This document shows, piece by piece, positions 24,927-33,652 of a stretch of 54,986 bases of DNA. The DNA lies in assembly GCA_002011425.1 (NCBI GenBank), contig MTNJ01000049.1, positions 1-54,986 on the forward strand, written 5' to 3'. The number at the start of each line of letters is the position of its first letter. The first letter of the stretch is position 1. Under the pieces are notes generated by a model. The model worked only from the letters and a program-made list of their open reading frames with translations, did no database searches and was not told the origin of the DNA. The stretch comes from Candidatus Acetothermia bacterium JdFR-48. Lineage in GTDB: Bacteria; Bipolaricaulota; Bipolaricaulia; Bipolaricaulales; Bipolaricaulaceae. The position numbers and the translations under genes are program-made.

Positions 24927-26555
24927 ATGCCCGAAAGAAAAGTTTACGAAAAAGGGGGGTTCCTGCACATCCGATTCGAGTACGACAAACGCCTCGTTGA
25001 TCTTGTGCGAGGTTTTCCCGAACGTCGCTGGGATAAATCGAGTCGCACGTGGACCGTTCCTAAACAGTACGTCGTCACGGTGGTGGACCTCCTCAAGGAG
25101 GAAGGGTTCTCCTTTGACGAGGCAACCCTCAAGCTCTACGAGGAGGAGCGGACCCGAGATTCGGCGGGCCTCACCGTCTCTCAGCTCAATCTCCAGGTTC
25201 GGAACGCCCTCCAGACCGCCTTTCCGGGGCCCGTGTGGGTGGTGGGGGAGATCCTCGGCTTCCAGAAGAACGCCCACAAGGAAGTAGTGGACTTCCTCCT
25301 CTCGGAACGCGCCGACGATGGCTCCATCGTGGCGGAGGTGACGGCGGTCCTCTTCCCGGAGGTCCGAGCCCTCATCGAGCGAAAGCTCGCTCAGGCTGGG
25401 AATCCCTTCCGCTTGGAAGATGAAATCAAGGTCCGGTTACTCGTCCAGGTCGACCTGAAGGTCGATTGGGGCCAGTACCGCGTCATCGTCCAGGACCTCG
25501 ATATCGAGTACACCCTGGGCGAAGTCGCGCGCCGCAAGGAGGAAATCCTTCGGAAGCTCGCTAAGGAAGGGCTCCTCGAGCGCAACCGGTCCCTCGCCTT
25601 CCCTGCGCTTCCCCTACGGGTGGGCCTCATCACGAGCCTCGGGTCCGATGCCGAAAACGATGTCTTGAAGACCCTGCGGGAGTCGGGCTTCGCCTTCCAG
25701 GTAGTGGTGCACGGTGCGCGGGTTCAGGGACCTCACACCGAACCCTCGGTGCTCAATGCCCTCGACTGGTTCCGGGAACATGTCGATGAGTTCGATGTGG
25801 TCCTCATCTGCCGTGGGGGCGGTTCTCGCACCGACCTCGCTTGGTTCGACTCCGAAGTCCTGGGCCGGGCGGTGGCCACCTTCCCCATCCCGGTGGTGAT
25901 CGGAATCGGACACGAACAAGACTTTTCGGTTTTGGATTACGTAGGCTGGCGCGCTAAGACCCCGACTGCCGCGGCGCAGCTCTTAGTGCAGCAGGTACGG
26001 GAGACCCTCCAGGGCCTGGAGGATGCGCTCACACAGCTTCTGCAGCGGGTGAAGACGCACCTTTCCGAGGCGAGACAGCGTCAGGGCGAGTGGACTCGGA
26101 GACTCCTTCAGGCGGTGGAGAACAGGCTCCGGGCGGCCGAACGTGACTTCGTCCGACTCTCTCAGGCCCTTCCCCGGGCAGTGGGCCTCGCCCTGGGAGG
26201 ACAACGGAACTACCTCTCCCAGGTGCAGGGACGCCTTCTCCGGGCCACTGCCAGGGGTCTGACAGATTCTAAGAGGAGACTCCTGGAGCTCTCCCGGAGG
26301 CTCGGACCCCAGGCCATGGCCCTCGTGTCGCGGGAGTTGGAGCGCTTGAAATCCCGTGAGAAGAGACTCCACGCCATGGACCCACGATGGGTAGTGGAAC
26401 GAGGGTATGCCATCCTGCGACTCCCCGGAGGCCAGGTCGTCGTCGATCCCTCTCAGGCCCCCCCGGGTACGAGGCTCGCGGCCGAGATAAGGGAGGGAAT
26501 CTTGAAGCTCCTCTCCGAGGGAGGTGAGAGGCGTGACGGAAGCGGAACGGACTGA
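24927..26555 (+). CDS. xseA: Exodeoxyribonuclease VII large subunit with N-terminal HARP-like extension
   Basis: 542 residues from ATG 24927. The XseA core starts near residue 83 with the OB fold (LTVSQLNLQVRNALQ, VWVVGEILGF). The nuclease part follows, with LRVGLITSLGSDAENDVL, ICRGGGSRTDLAWFDSE and GIGHEQDFSVLDYVGWRAKT, and then a long coiled coil. Residues 5-75 are extra: FLHIRFEYDKRLVDLVRGFP with RRWDKSSRTWTVP resembles HARP-type DNA-annealing domains found on SMARCAL1-like helicases. XseA is usually about 400-450 residues. A candidate promoter is TTGCCG (24887-24892), 17 bases, TAGGGT. It degrades single-stranded DNA with XseB. The start is supported by the extension being conserved-looking from KVYEKGG. 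Confidence 0.9.
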   Translation: MPERKVYEKGGFLHIRFEYDKRLVDLVRGFPERRWDKSSRTWTVPKQYVVTVVDLLKEEGFSFDEATLKLYEEERTRDSAGLTVSQLNLQVRNALQTAFPGPVWVVGEILGFQKNAHKEVVDFLLSERADDGSIVAEVTAVLFPEVRALIERKLAQAGNPFRLEDEIKVRLLVQVDLKVDWGQYRVIVQDLDIEYTLGEVARRKEEILRKLAKEGLLERNRSLAFPALPLRVGLITSLGSDAENDVLKTLRESGFAFQVVVHGARVQGPHTEPSVLNALDWFREHVDEFDVVLICRGGGSRTDLAWFDSEVLGRAVATFPIPVVIGIGHEQDFSVLDYVGWRAKTPTAAAQLLVQQVRETLQGLEDALTQLLQRVKTHLSEARQRQGEWTRRLLQAVENRLRAAERDFVRLSQALPRAVGLALGGQRNYLSQVQGRLLRATARGLTDSKRRLLELSRRLGPQAMALVSRELERLKSREKRLHAMDPRWVVERGYAILRLPGGQVVVDPSQAPPGTRLAAEIREGILKLLSEGGERRDGSGTD

Positions 26556-26823
26556 GCCTTCTTATTCCCAGGCCGTCTCACGCCTGGAGGAAATCCTGGA
26601 GCGACTCGAGCGAGGCGAGGTGGACATCGATGAGCTCTCCGCCATGGTGGAGGAGGCGGCGGGACTCGTTTCACTTTGCCGCAAAAAGCTCACCCAGGCG
26701 GAGATGCAGGTGAGGCGCATCACCGAGCGTCTGGAGCGAGAGAGAGAGGAACCCCCTACACAAGTGCCGTCGACGGAGAACACCCCCGAGGAGGAGCTGG
26801 GGGAGGAAGAGGTCCCGTTTTAG
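26533..26823 (+). CDS. xseB: Exodeoxyribonuclease VII small subunit
   Basis: 96 residues from GTG 26533, eight bases after GGGAGGTGAG; a GTG at 26524 is also in frame. The XseB core is SYSQAVSRLEEILERLERGE with VDIDELSAMVEEA and LCRKKLTQAE. It is a small helical protein that assembles around XseA. It overlaps xseA by 23 bases. The C-terminal tail is acidic. Its TAG shares bases with the stop of the opposing pyruvate kinase gene. Confidence 0.9.
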   Translation: MTEAERTEPSYSQAVSRLEEILERLERGEVDIDELSAMVEEAAGLVSLCRKKLTQAEMQVRRITERLEREREEPPTQVPSTENTPEEELGEEEVPF

Positions 26824-28199
26824 ACACGGACCACCCGCACCACATTCGTGGTCCCCGGAACCCAGAAGGGGAGGCCAGCGGTGAAGACCACCCGGTCTCC
26901 GGGTTCAACGATTCCCTGTTCCCGCGCCGCCTGTATGGAGGCTTCGGCCAGCGTATCCGTCCCCTCGGTCGGGTCGATGCACAGGGGGATCACCCCCCAG
27001 ACCAAGGAGAGGGCACGGGCGACACGGATCTCGGGCGTGGCCGCGGCCACGGGCACATCGGGGCGGAGCGAGGCCACGAGCCGTGCGGTCCAACCGGATA
27101 CGGTGGCACAGATGATGGCGGCGGCCTTTATGTCGCGGGCGATCTGCACTGCCGCCTTAGCACATGCGCCGGGGACTTGGCCTACCAATTCTGGGGTGAG
27201 CCCGGGGACCCGGATGGGGAAACCGCTCTCCTCCGCCGCCCGGCACGCCTCGGTCATGGCCCGCACTGACTCCACGGGATAGCGTCCTGCGGCGGTCTCC
27301 TCCGACAACATCACCGCATCGGCCCCGTCCCAGACCGCAGTGGCCACGTCACTGACCTCAGCCCGGGTGGGGACGGAGGATCGCACCATCGACTCGAGCA
27401 TCTGGGTGGCGACGATCACCGGCTTCGCTCGCTCATTGCAAAGGTCGACGAGCCGCTTCTGTACCAGGGGGACATGGTAAGGCCCGATCTCTACGCCCAA
27501 ATCACCCCGAGCCACCATAATCCCGTCGGCCACGGCCACGATTTCCTCCATGCGCCGCACCGCCACCCCGAGCTCCACCTTGGCGATCACGCGGGGGCCA
27601 TCCTCCCCCAATATCTCCCGCGCCACCTCCACGTCCTCAGGCGATTTGACGAACGAGAGGGCCACGTACTCGATCGCCAGCTCCCGTGCCATCTCGAGTG
27701 AGACTCGGTCCGCGTCCGTGAGGGCGGGGTAAGGGAGTTCCACGTCGGGAACGTTTATCCCCTTCCCGGAAGATACGCGGCCGCCCCGGACGACCCTGCA
27801 ACGCAGGGCATCATCGCCCCTCCCCGTCACAGTAAGCTCCACCGCCCCGTCAGCGATGAGGAGCCGGATCCCCACGGGGATGTAGTGTGGGAGGTCCCCT
27901 TGTCGCAGGGGAAGGCCCCCTCTCCCGAGCACAACCTCATCTCCGGAAATAAGCTCTACCGGCCCCGGCAGATCGCCGAGCCTCACCTTCGGTCCACGGG
28001 TGTCGAGGATCACCCCGAGGGAACGGTTGACCGCTCCTTCGACCACACGGACGAGCTTCACATACCGCTCGTGGTCCGCTGGGGTCCCGTGGGAGGTGTT
28101 CACGCGCACCAAATCCATCCCCGCGGCGGCCATCCCGGCAAGGGTTTCCCTCTTTTCACAGGAAGGCCCGATCGTCGCCACGACCTTGGTGCGTTTCAT
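26820..28199 (-). CDS. pyk: Pyruvate kinase
   Basis: 459 residues from ATG 28199, chosen because MKRTKVVATIGPSCEKRE is the standard N-terminus. Substrate and metal motifs are intact: VRVNTSHGT, LDTRGPKVRLG, IAKVELGVAVRRMEEIV, DGIMVARGDLGVEIG, VATQMLESM and VMLSEETAAGRYPVESV. It makes pyruvate and ATP from phosphoenolpyruvate. The C-terminal allosteric domain is of normal length, without an extra C-terminal phosphohistidine-like domain. TATACC ends 11 bases before the ATG and no Shine-Dalgarno is seen. It diverges from rnpA. Confidence 0.94.
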   Translation of the reverse strand: MKRTKVVATIGPSCEKRETLAGMAAAGMDLVRVNTSHGTPADHERYVKLVRVVEGAVNRSLGVILDTRGPKVRLGDLPGPVELISGDEVVLGRGGLPLRQGDLPHYIPVGIRLLIADGAVELTVTGRGDDALRCRVVRGGRVSSGKGINVPDVELPYPALTDADRVSLEMARELAIEYVALSFVKSPEDVEVAREILGEDGPRVIAKVELGVAVRRMEEIVAVADGIMVARGDLGVEIGPYHVPLVQKRLVDLCNERAKPVIVATQMLESMVRSSVPTRAEVSDVATAVWDGADAVMLSEETAAGRYPVESVRAMTEACRAAEESGFPIRVPGLTPELVGQVPGACAKAAVQIARDIKAAAIICATVSGWTARLVASLRPDVPVAAATPEIRVARALSLVWGVIPLCIDPTEGTDTLAEASIQAAREQGIVEPGDRVVFTAGLPFWVPGTTNVVRVVRV

Positions 28200-28274
28200 G
28201 GTATTACTAGGGTATAAGGAAATCGTGGACCGTGCAGGGGTTGCAGGTCGTGAGGAGCTCGGATAAGGTTTTGT

Positions 28275-28676
28275 GTGGTAACGGATCAGCGTTTTCGCCC
28301 CATACACCGACTACGTCTCAGGAAGGAGATCGACCGAGTCTTCCGTGAGGGGAAACGTTTCGAAGGCCGTTGGTTCCGTTTCATACTCTTGCCCAAAGAG
28401 GAGGAAATCCCGCGGATACTGGTGGTCGTGGGGCGAAAGGTGGGAAAGGCTGTGACGAGAAATCGGGTCAAACGTGCCGTGCGGGAGGGGTTCCGCAAGA
28501 ACAAAGACCTTTTCGCGGGACTGGATCTCGTGGTGATCGCGAAGCCACCGCTCGGCGAGATAAAGAAAGCCGGGGAGATCGAGCGGATCTTCTTGCGAGA
28601 ATTCGAGGAGGTGAGGGATGCCTCAGGAAATACTGCTCACCAAAGAGGGCTACGAGAAGAAGAAGCAGCAACTTGA
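28275..28676 (+). CDS. rnpA: Ribonuclease P protein component
   Basis: 133 residues from GTG 28275, with AAGG six bases upstream. The RNR motif RNRVKRAVREGFRKNK and LVVIAKPP identify RnpA, which helps the P RNA mature tRNA 5' ends. RnpA normally sits beside rpmH and dnaA; here it leads a greA-lysS operon. Its last 59 bases overlap greA in another frame, so the tail ASGNTAHQRGLREEEAAT is probably an unconserved read-through extension. Confidence 0.9.
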   Translation: MVTDQRFRPIHRLRLRKEIDRVFREGKRFEGRWFRFILLPKEEEIPRILVVVGRKVGKAVTRNRVKRAVREGFRKNKDLFAGLDLVVIAKPPLGEIKKAGEIERIFLREFEEVRDASGNTAHQRGLREEEAAT

Positions 28677-29097
28677 GGAGCTCGAGCGCAAGCTCTACCA
28701 GGAGATCCCCGCCCGCCTGAAGGAAGCAAAGGAGCGCGGCGGAGACCTCCTGGAAAATCGGGAGTACGTCTACCTCAAGAACGAACAGGAGATCATCGAA
28801 CGCGAGGTACGCCGCCTGCGCGAGCTCTTGGAGAACGCGAGGATCATCTCCGAGGACGAGATAAAAGGGGACACGGTGGGCATCGGCACTCGCGTGATCC
28901 TGGAGGACACGGAGAGTGGCGAGTTCGACACCTATACCCTTGTCTCCCCGCCCGAGGTGGATCTCTTGGCCAAGCGCATCGGGATCGATTCCCCGGTGGG
29001 TGCCGCGCTCATGGGCCACACCCGGGGTGATAACATCGTGGTACAAACTCCCTCCGGCAGGCGTCGTTACCGAATCCTCGGCGTAGAGAAGGGGTAA
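28618..29097 (+). CDS. greA: Transcription elongation factor GreA
   Basis: 159 residues. The N-terminal coiled coil (ILLTKEGYEKKKQQLEELE, AKERGGDLLENREYVYLKNE) and C-terminal FKBP-like domain (GTRVILEDTESGEF, ISPVG-like IDSPVGAALMGH) are typical. It rescues arrested RNA polymerase by stimulating transcript cleavage, using acidic residues at the coiled-coil tip. GAGGAGGTGAGGG directly precedes the ATG, which supports this start although it lies inside rnpA. lysS follows three bases later. Confidence 0.93.
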   Translation: MPQEILLTKEGYEKKKQQLEELERKLYQEIPARLKEAKERGGDLLENREYVYLKNEQEIIEREVRRLRELLENARIISEDEIKGDTVGIGTRVILEDTESGEFDTYTLVSPPEVDLLAKRIGIDSPVGAALMGHTRGDNIVVQTPSGRRRYRILGVEKG

Positions 29098-29100
29098 AGC

Positions 29101-30570
29101 GTGCCCGAGGAGCTCGTCGCCGTCAGGCTGGAGAAGCTCCAGCGGTTGAGGGAACGGGGAGTCGATCCTTATCCCTATAAGTTCGATCGTACCCACACTA
29201 CCCGCGAGGTACGCTCTCGCTGGGGAGAGCTTCCCCCGAGCTCCCGGAGCGGCGAGGCCGTGCGCCTAGCGGGTCGCCTCTTCACCATGCGGCGTATGGG
29301 GAAGATCACCTTCGCCGATCTCCGGGACGGGACAGGGAGGATCCAGCTCTTCGTCGCGAAGACCGTCCTCGGAGATCGGCGGTATGCGCTCTTCCAAGAG
29401 CTCGACCTCGGCGACATCTTAGGCGTCTGGGGCGAGGTCATCACCACCAAGACCGGGGAGCTCTCGGTGGAAGTGGCGGGATTCGAACTTCTGGCCAAGG
29501 CCCTACGGCCGCTCCCCGAGAAGTGGCACGGCCTCCGTGACCCCGAGAAGCGCTACCGGTTCCGCGAGCTCGACCTCCTCACCAACGAGAAGGCCCACAA
29601 GGTTCTCCAGGACCGGACCGTAATCGTGGGCACCATGCGGCGTCATCTGGAGCGCAAGGGGTTCGTCGAAGTGGAGACCCCCATCCTCCAGCCGGTCCCC
29701 GGGGGAGCGGCTGCGCGACCGTTCGTCACCCACCACAACGCCCTGGATCGGGACCTCTACCTCCGGATCGCGCCCGAGCTCTACCTCAAGCGCCTCCTCG
29801 TCGCGGGCTACGAGAAGGTCTTCGAGCTCGGGAAGAACTTCCGCAACGAGGGGATCTCCACCCAGCACAATCCCGAGTTCACCGCCCTGGAGGCCTACGA
29901 GGCCTACGGCGACTACTACGACGCCATGGAGCTCGCTGAGGACCTGATCTGCGACTGCATTGAGACTGTCCACGGGAAGCTCGTGATCTCTTACCAGGGA
30001 AAGGCCGTGGATTGTTCCCGGCCTTGGCGGAGGATCACTTTATACGAGCTCATTTCCCAGGAATTCGGGCTCGACCCTGAAGCCCCGTTGGGGGAGCTCC
30101 TCTCGGAGATGGAGCGAAAGGGGATCGAGTTTCCCGACCCCTTGAGAGAAGGGCCCAAGGGGAAGGTGCTCGAACACCTCCTGGAGCTCGCCGAGGAGCG
30201 GCTCGTGGACCCCACCTTCGTGGTGGATTACCCCTTGGACATCTCCCCCCTGGCGAAGCGCAAGCGCGGCAACCCTGAACTCGTGGAGCGGTTCGAGCTC
30301 TTCATTGCCGGGTTCGAGGTGGCGAACGCCTTCTCCGAGCTGAACGACCCCGAGGAGCAACGGGAGAGGTTCCTGATGCAGGAGCGGTTCCGGGCCGCTG
30401 GGGACGAGGAGGCCCACCGGATCGACGAGGCTTTCCTGCGGGCCCTGGAGCAGGGTATGCCTCCCGCTGCGGGAATTGGGTTCGGGGTAGACCGCCTCGT
30501 GATGATCCTCACTGACTGTTCCTCCATCCGGGAGGTCATCGCCTTCCCTTTAGTGAGTGAACGAAGATGA
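29101..30570 (+). CDS. lysS: Lysine--tRNA ligase, class II
   Basis: 489 residues from GTG 29101 (AGAAGGGG upstream). An N-terminal OB fold (VRLAGRLFTMRRMGKITFAD) binds the anticodon. Motif 1 (MRRHLERKGFVEVETPILQ), motif 2 (FRNEGISTQHNPEFTALE) and motif 3 (GIGFGVDRLVMILT) form the class II catalytic core. It charges tRNA-Lys. It is coupled to the PAP2 gene by ATGA. Confidence 0.95.
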   Translation: MPEELVAVRLEKLQRLRERGVDPYPYKFDRTHTTREVRSRWGELPPSSRSGEAVRLAGRLFTMRRMGKITFADLRDGTGRIQLFVAKTVLGDRRYALFQELDLGDILGVWGEVITTKTGELSVEVAGFELLAKALRPLPEKWHGLRDPEKRYRFRELDLLTNEKAHKVLQDRTVIVGTMRRHLERKGFVEVETPILQPVPGGAAARPFVTHHNALDRDLYLRIAPELYLKRLLVAGYEKVFELGKNFRNEGISTQHNPEFTALEAYEAYGDYYDAMELAEDLICDCIETVHGKLVISYQGKAVDCSRPWRRITLYELISQEFGLDPEAPLGELLSEMERKGIEFPDPLREGPKGKVLEHLLELAEERLVDPTFVVDYPLDISPLAKRKRGNPELVERFELFIAGFEVANAFSELNDPEEQRERFLMQERFRAAGDEEAHRIDEAFLRALEQGMPPAAGIGFGVDRLVMILTDCSSIREVIAFPLVSERR

Positions 30571-31151
30571 GCTTCGCGTTGGTACGGCAGCTCTCGGGGT
30601 TCCTCGAGCTCCTTTCCGAACGTATTCTCGCCTGGGACACGGCCTTCCTCGATCGCGTCAGCAACTCCTCCCTCATGCAGCGGCTCGACGTCCTCTTCCT
30701 CCTCGCCACTTATCTCGGGGACGGTTACATCTGGGGCCTGTTTGGCCTCTGGCTCATTTTGTTCGGCGGCCCCCGTGACCACCATAACGTGCTTGTCTCC
30801 TTGGGGGTGGCTGTTGTACAGTTATCATTGGTGAAGGTTCTGAAGCTTTTCTTCAGGCGGGAGCGTCCACCGGTCTTCGTGCCGGTGAGGCGCGTTTTTA
30901 TTCTCGACTCCCACGCCTTTCCTTCCGGACACGCTACGCTTGCCTTCGGGATGGCAACCGCGACCTTGCGACTCTATCCCGAGTGGTACGGCCTCATCCT
31001 CCTCGCTTTCCTTTTGGCTTCCGTCATTGCCCTCTCGCGGATCTACCTACGCGAGCACTATCCGTTGGACGTCCTAGGGGGGGTGATACTGGGAACGATT
31101 TCCTCGTGGATCTTGGCGCCCGTGTTTCAAAACGCGATTCCTTGGGGGTGA
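30567..31151 (+). CDS. PAP2 family membrane phosphatase
   Basis: 194 residues, about five membrane segments. The three PAP2 motifs are present: KLFFRRERP (KX6RP-like), FPSGHA and SRIYLREHYPLDVLGG. Such enzymes remove phosphate from lipids such as phosphatidic acid or undecaprenyl pyrophosphate on the outer face of the membrane. Recycling the glycan carrier lipid would suit the polysaccharide cluster, but specificity is unproven. Overlaps lysS by four bases. Confidence 0.9.
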   Translation: MSFALVRQLSGFLELLSERILAWDTAFLDRVSNSSLMQRLDVLFLLATYLGDGYIWGLFGLWLILFGGPRDHHNVLVSLGVAVVQLSLVKVLKLFFRRERPPVFVPVRRVFILDSHAFPSGHATLAFGMATATLRLYPEWYGLILLAFLLASVIALSRIYLREHYPLDVLGGVILGTISSWILAPVFQNAIPWG

Positions 31152-31158
31152 AGTCTAA

Positions 31159-32379
31159 ATGGAGCGATTCTTCTCCCAGAGGGCCCGCAACATCCGGCGC
31201 TCTGTGCTGCGTGAGTTATTAAAGTTTACACAGCGGCCGGAGATCATCTCCTTCGCCGGGGGAACGCCGGATCCGGAGACCTTTCCCTGGGAGGAACTGG
31301 CGGAGATAGCGGCCCGGGAAATCCGGGAAAACTACGCCCAGTCACTCCAATATTCGACTACAGAGGGAGATACTGGCCTGCGCGAGGAGCTCCTGAAGAT
31401 CTCCCGCGCCGACGGCATCGAGGCGGAGCTGGACGAGATCGTGATCACCACCGCGTCTCAGCAGGGCTTGGACCTGATAGCGAAGACCTTCCTGGACCCT
31501 CGCGACGTCGTATACGTAGAGCTCCCCACCTACATCGGGGCGATTCAGGCCTTTCGTGCTATGGAGGCGAAGCTCGTGGGGATACCCCTCGAGGACGATG
31601 GCATGGACTTGGACGCCCTGCGGAAGAAGATCGCGGCCGATAGAGCCCGCGGTGAACGAGCTAAGTTCATCTACGTCATCCCCGACTTTCAAAACCCCGC
31701 CGGCGTCCGATGGTCAGAAGAGAAGCGACGGGAGCTCCTCAGGATCGCCGCGGAGGAGGACCTCCTGGTGGTGGAGGACGCTCCCTACCGACCGCTCCGC
31801 TTCGCCGGAAAGGCGATGCCCTCCCTCAAGGCCATGGACGAACATGACCGAGTAGTGTTCCTCTTCACGCTTTCGAAGATCCTCGCCCCCGGCCTCAGGA
31901 TCGCTGCCCTCATCGGGAGCGAGGAGATCGTGGATAAAATCGTGGCCATGAAGCAAGCTGCCGATCTCTGCACCCCGGCCCTCACCCAGGCCCTGGCCCG
32001 GGAGTTCCTACGTCGCCATGACCTGGAAGAGCATATGGAGAAGATACGGACTTGCTACCGCGAGAAGCGGAACAGGATGATAGAGGCCCTCGAACGTTAC
32101 ATGCCCGAGGGAGTGCGATGGACCCGCCCCGAGGGCGGGTTGTTTTTATGGATGACCCTGCCGGAGGGAGTGGACACGGAGCGGATGTTCCCCAAGGCCC
32201 TGGAGCGCAAGGTCGCCTACGTCATCGGGGCGCCCTTCTTCGTGGACGGTACGGGCCAGAACACGATGCGGCTCTCCTTCGCCATCGCCACGCCGGAGGA
32301 GATCGAGGAGGGGATCCGACGGCTGGCGGAGGTGGTGAAGGAAGAGTTGGCGGCCCTCTCGGCCACGGCCCAGGTCTGA
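31159..32379 (+). CDS. PLP-dependent class I/II aminotransferase (LysN/2-aminoadipate type)
   Basis: 406 residues. ISFAGGTPDPETFP, LQYSTTEGDTGLREEL, IYVIPDFQNPAGVRW, LLVVEDAPYRPLRF and the PLP lysine in TLSKILAPGLRIA match the MocR-like/2-aminoadipate aminotransferase group without a DNA-binding domain. It swaps amino groups between an amino acid (aromatic, 2-aminoadipate or branched) and 2-oxoglutarate. Exact substrate is uncertain. It ends the rnpA operon and is followed by a terminator. Confidence 0.9.
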   Translation: MERFFSQRARNIRRSVLRELLKFTQRPEIISFAGGTPDPETFPWEELAEIAAREIRENYAQSLQYSTTEGDTGLREELLKISRADGIEAELDEIVITTASQQGLDLIAKTFLDPRDVVYVELPTYIGAIQAFRAMEAKLVGIPLEDDGMDLDALRKKIAADRARGERAKFIYVIPDFQNPAGVRWSEEKRRELLRIAAEEDLLVVEDAPYRPLRFAGKAMPSLKAMDEHDRVVFLFTLSKILAPGLRIAALIGSEEIVDKIVAMKQAADLCTPALTQALAREFLRRHDLEEHMEKIRTCYREKRNRMIEALERYMPEGVRWTRPEGGLFLWMTLPEGVDTERMFPKALERKVAYVIGAPFFVDGTGQNTMRLSFAIATPEEIEEGIRRLAEVVKEELAALSATAQV

Positions 32380-32391
32380 TCAAATCCCCGT

Positions 32392-32420
32392 GCGCCCCCT
32401 ATCGCGGGGGCGCTTTTGTT
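32392..32420 (+). terminator. Intrinsic terminator after the aminotransferase gene
   Basis: GCGCCCCC/GGGGGCGC stem (8 base pairs), loop TATCGC, then TTTTGTT. Confidence 0.88.
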
Positions 32421-32465
32421 CGAGACCGCTTGAGTTCTCCTGTGCCCTCAATTAGCCTCCAGGGG

Positions 32466-33551
32466 ATGCTCAAAAAGATCCTCAGAATTCTCGACGAAAA
32501 GGAGCGAGAGCTTCGCGAGTTGGAGCGGAGGCTCGGTGATCCCGAGGCGGTAGGAAGGCCAGAGTACGCCGAACTCTCCCGCCGTTACGCCAAGCTCTCG
32601 GAACTCGTGCGGAAAGGCAAAGAGCTCGTGGGGCTTCTCTCCGAGATGGATGAGGAACGTGATCTCCTCGAGGGCACGGAAGACGAGGCCCTCGCGGCCG
32701 AGATCAGGGAGGAACTCCGGCGGGACGAGGAGAAGCTCCGTCGGCTCCTCGCGGAGATAAAGCGGGACCTGGCCCCCGAAAGGCCCGAAGATCAGCGGAA
32801 CGCCATTGTGGAGATCCGGGCCGGGGCCGGGGGCGAGGAATCGGCTCTCTTCGCCGCGGACCTCTTCCGCATGTATGCCCGCTACGCTGAGCGGAAGGAT
32901 TGGAAGGTGAAGGTCCTCGATTCTCACCCCACCGATCTCGGGGGCTACAAGCAGATCACCTTCGTCGTGGAAGGGAAAGGGGCCTACGGGAGACTCCGGT
33001 ACGAGTCCGGGGTGCACCGGGTGCAGCGGGTCCCGGTGACCGAGTCCTCCGGGCGGATTCACACCTCCACCGCTACCGTGGCCGTGCTTCCGGAGATGGA
33101 GGAGGTGGAGGTGGAGATCCGGCCCGAGGACCTGAAGATCGAGACCTTCCGTGCGGGGGGGCCGGGGGGTCAGCACATGCAGAAGAACGAGACCGCGGTC
33201 CGCATCACCCACCTCCGCACCGGGATCACCGTCTCCTGCCAAGATGAGCGCTCCCAGTACCAGAACAAGGTCCAGGCATTGAGGATCCTGCGGGCGCGCC
33301 TGTGGGAGATCCAGGAGCGGGAACGCCGACGGGCGCTTCAGGAGACCCGCCGGCGCCAGATCGGCACCGGCGAGCGTTCAGAGAAGATCCGCACCTATAA
33401 CTTTCCCCAGAACCGCGTCACCGATCATCGCATAAACTTTACCACCTATCGGCTCCAGGAGATCCTTGATGGCGATTTAGACATCCTCACTGATCCCCTG
33501 TTCGAAGCCGAGTTGGAGCGGGAGCTCTCCGGCGCCGCGGAAGAGGGATAA
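32466..33551 (+). CDS. prfA: Peptide chain release factor 1
   Basis: 361 residues. The GGQ peptidyl-hydrolysis motif (AGGPGGQHMQKNETAVR) and domain IV signature (VHRVQRVPVTESSGRIHTST) are clear. The RF1-type decoding segment is around ERSEKIRTYNFPQNRVTDHR. It ends translation at UAA and UAG. The ATG at 32466 lacks a well-spaced Shine-Dalgarno; an in-frame GTG at 32442 is less likely. Confidence 0.94.
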   Translation: MLKKILRILDEKERELRELERRLGDPEAVGRPEYAELSRRYAKLSELVRKGKELVGLLSEMDEERDLLEGTEDEALAAEIREELRRDEEKLRRLLAEIKRDLAPERPEDQRNAIVEIRAGAGGEESALFAADLFRMYARYAERKDWKVKVLDSHPTDLGGYKQITFVVEGKGAYGRLRYESGVHRVQRVPVTESSGRIHTSTATVAVLPEMEEVEVEIRPEDLKIETFRAGGPGGQHMQKNETAVRITHLRTGITVSCQDERSQYQNKVQALRILRARLWEIQERERRRALQETRRRQIGTGERSEKIRTYNFPQNRVTDHRINFTTYRLQEILDGDLDILTDPLFEAELERELSGAAEEG

Positions 33552-33569
33552 AATCCCCGCGATTTATGT

Positions 33570-33599
33570 TGACGTGTGCGATTTCCATCGGCTAAAATC
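33570..33599 (+). promoter_or_regulatory. Promoter of the glutamate dehydrogenase gene
   Basis: TTGACG (33570-33575), an 18-base spacer and TAAAAT (33594-33599). The expected start (about 33606) falls inside the left arm of the terminator that follows, so transcripts starting here would not form the full hairpin. Confidence 0.7.
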
Positions 33600-33603
33600 C
33601 TGT

Positions 33604-33624
33604 GCCCCATCGGGGCTTTTTTTT
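33604..33624 (+). terminator. Intrinsic terminator after prfA
   Basis: GCCCC/GGGGC stem with loop ATC, followed by eight T. It lies between prfA and the dehydrogenase gene, downstream of that gene's -10 box. Confidence 0.75.
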
Positions 33625-33652
33625 ACCACCAAAACCGGACAAAGGAGGGAGA

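Noticed and set aside
32052..32465. N-terminal extension of the release-factor frame
   Set aside because: It runs out of frame through the aminotransferase gene and its terminator, and RF1 begins at LKKILRILDEKE.
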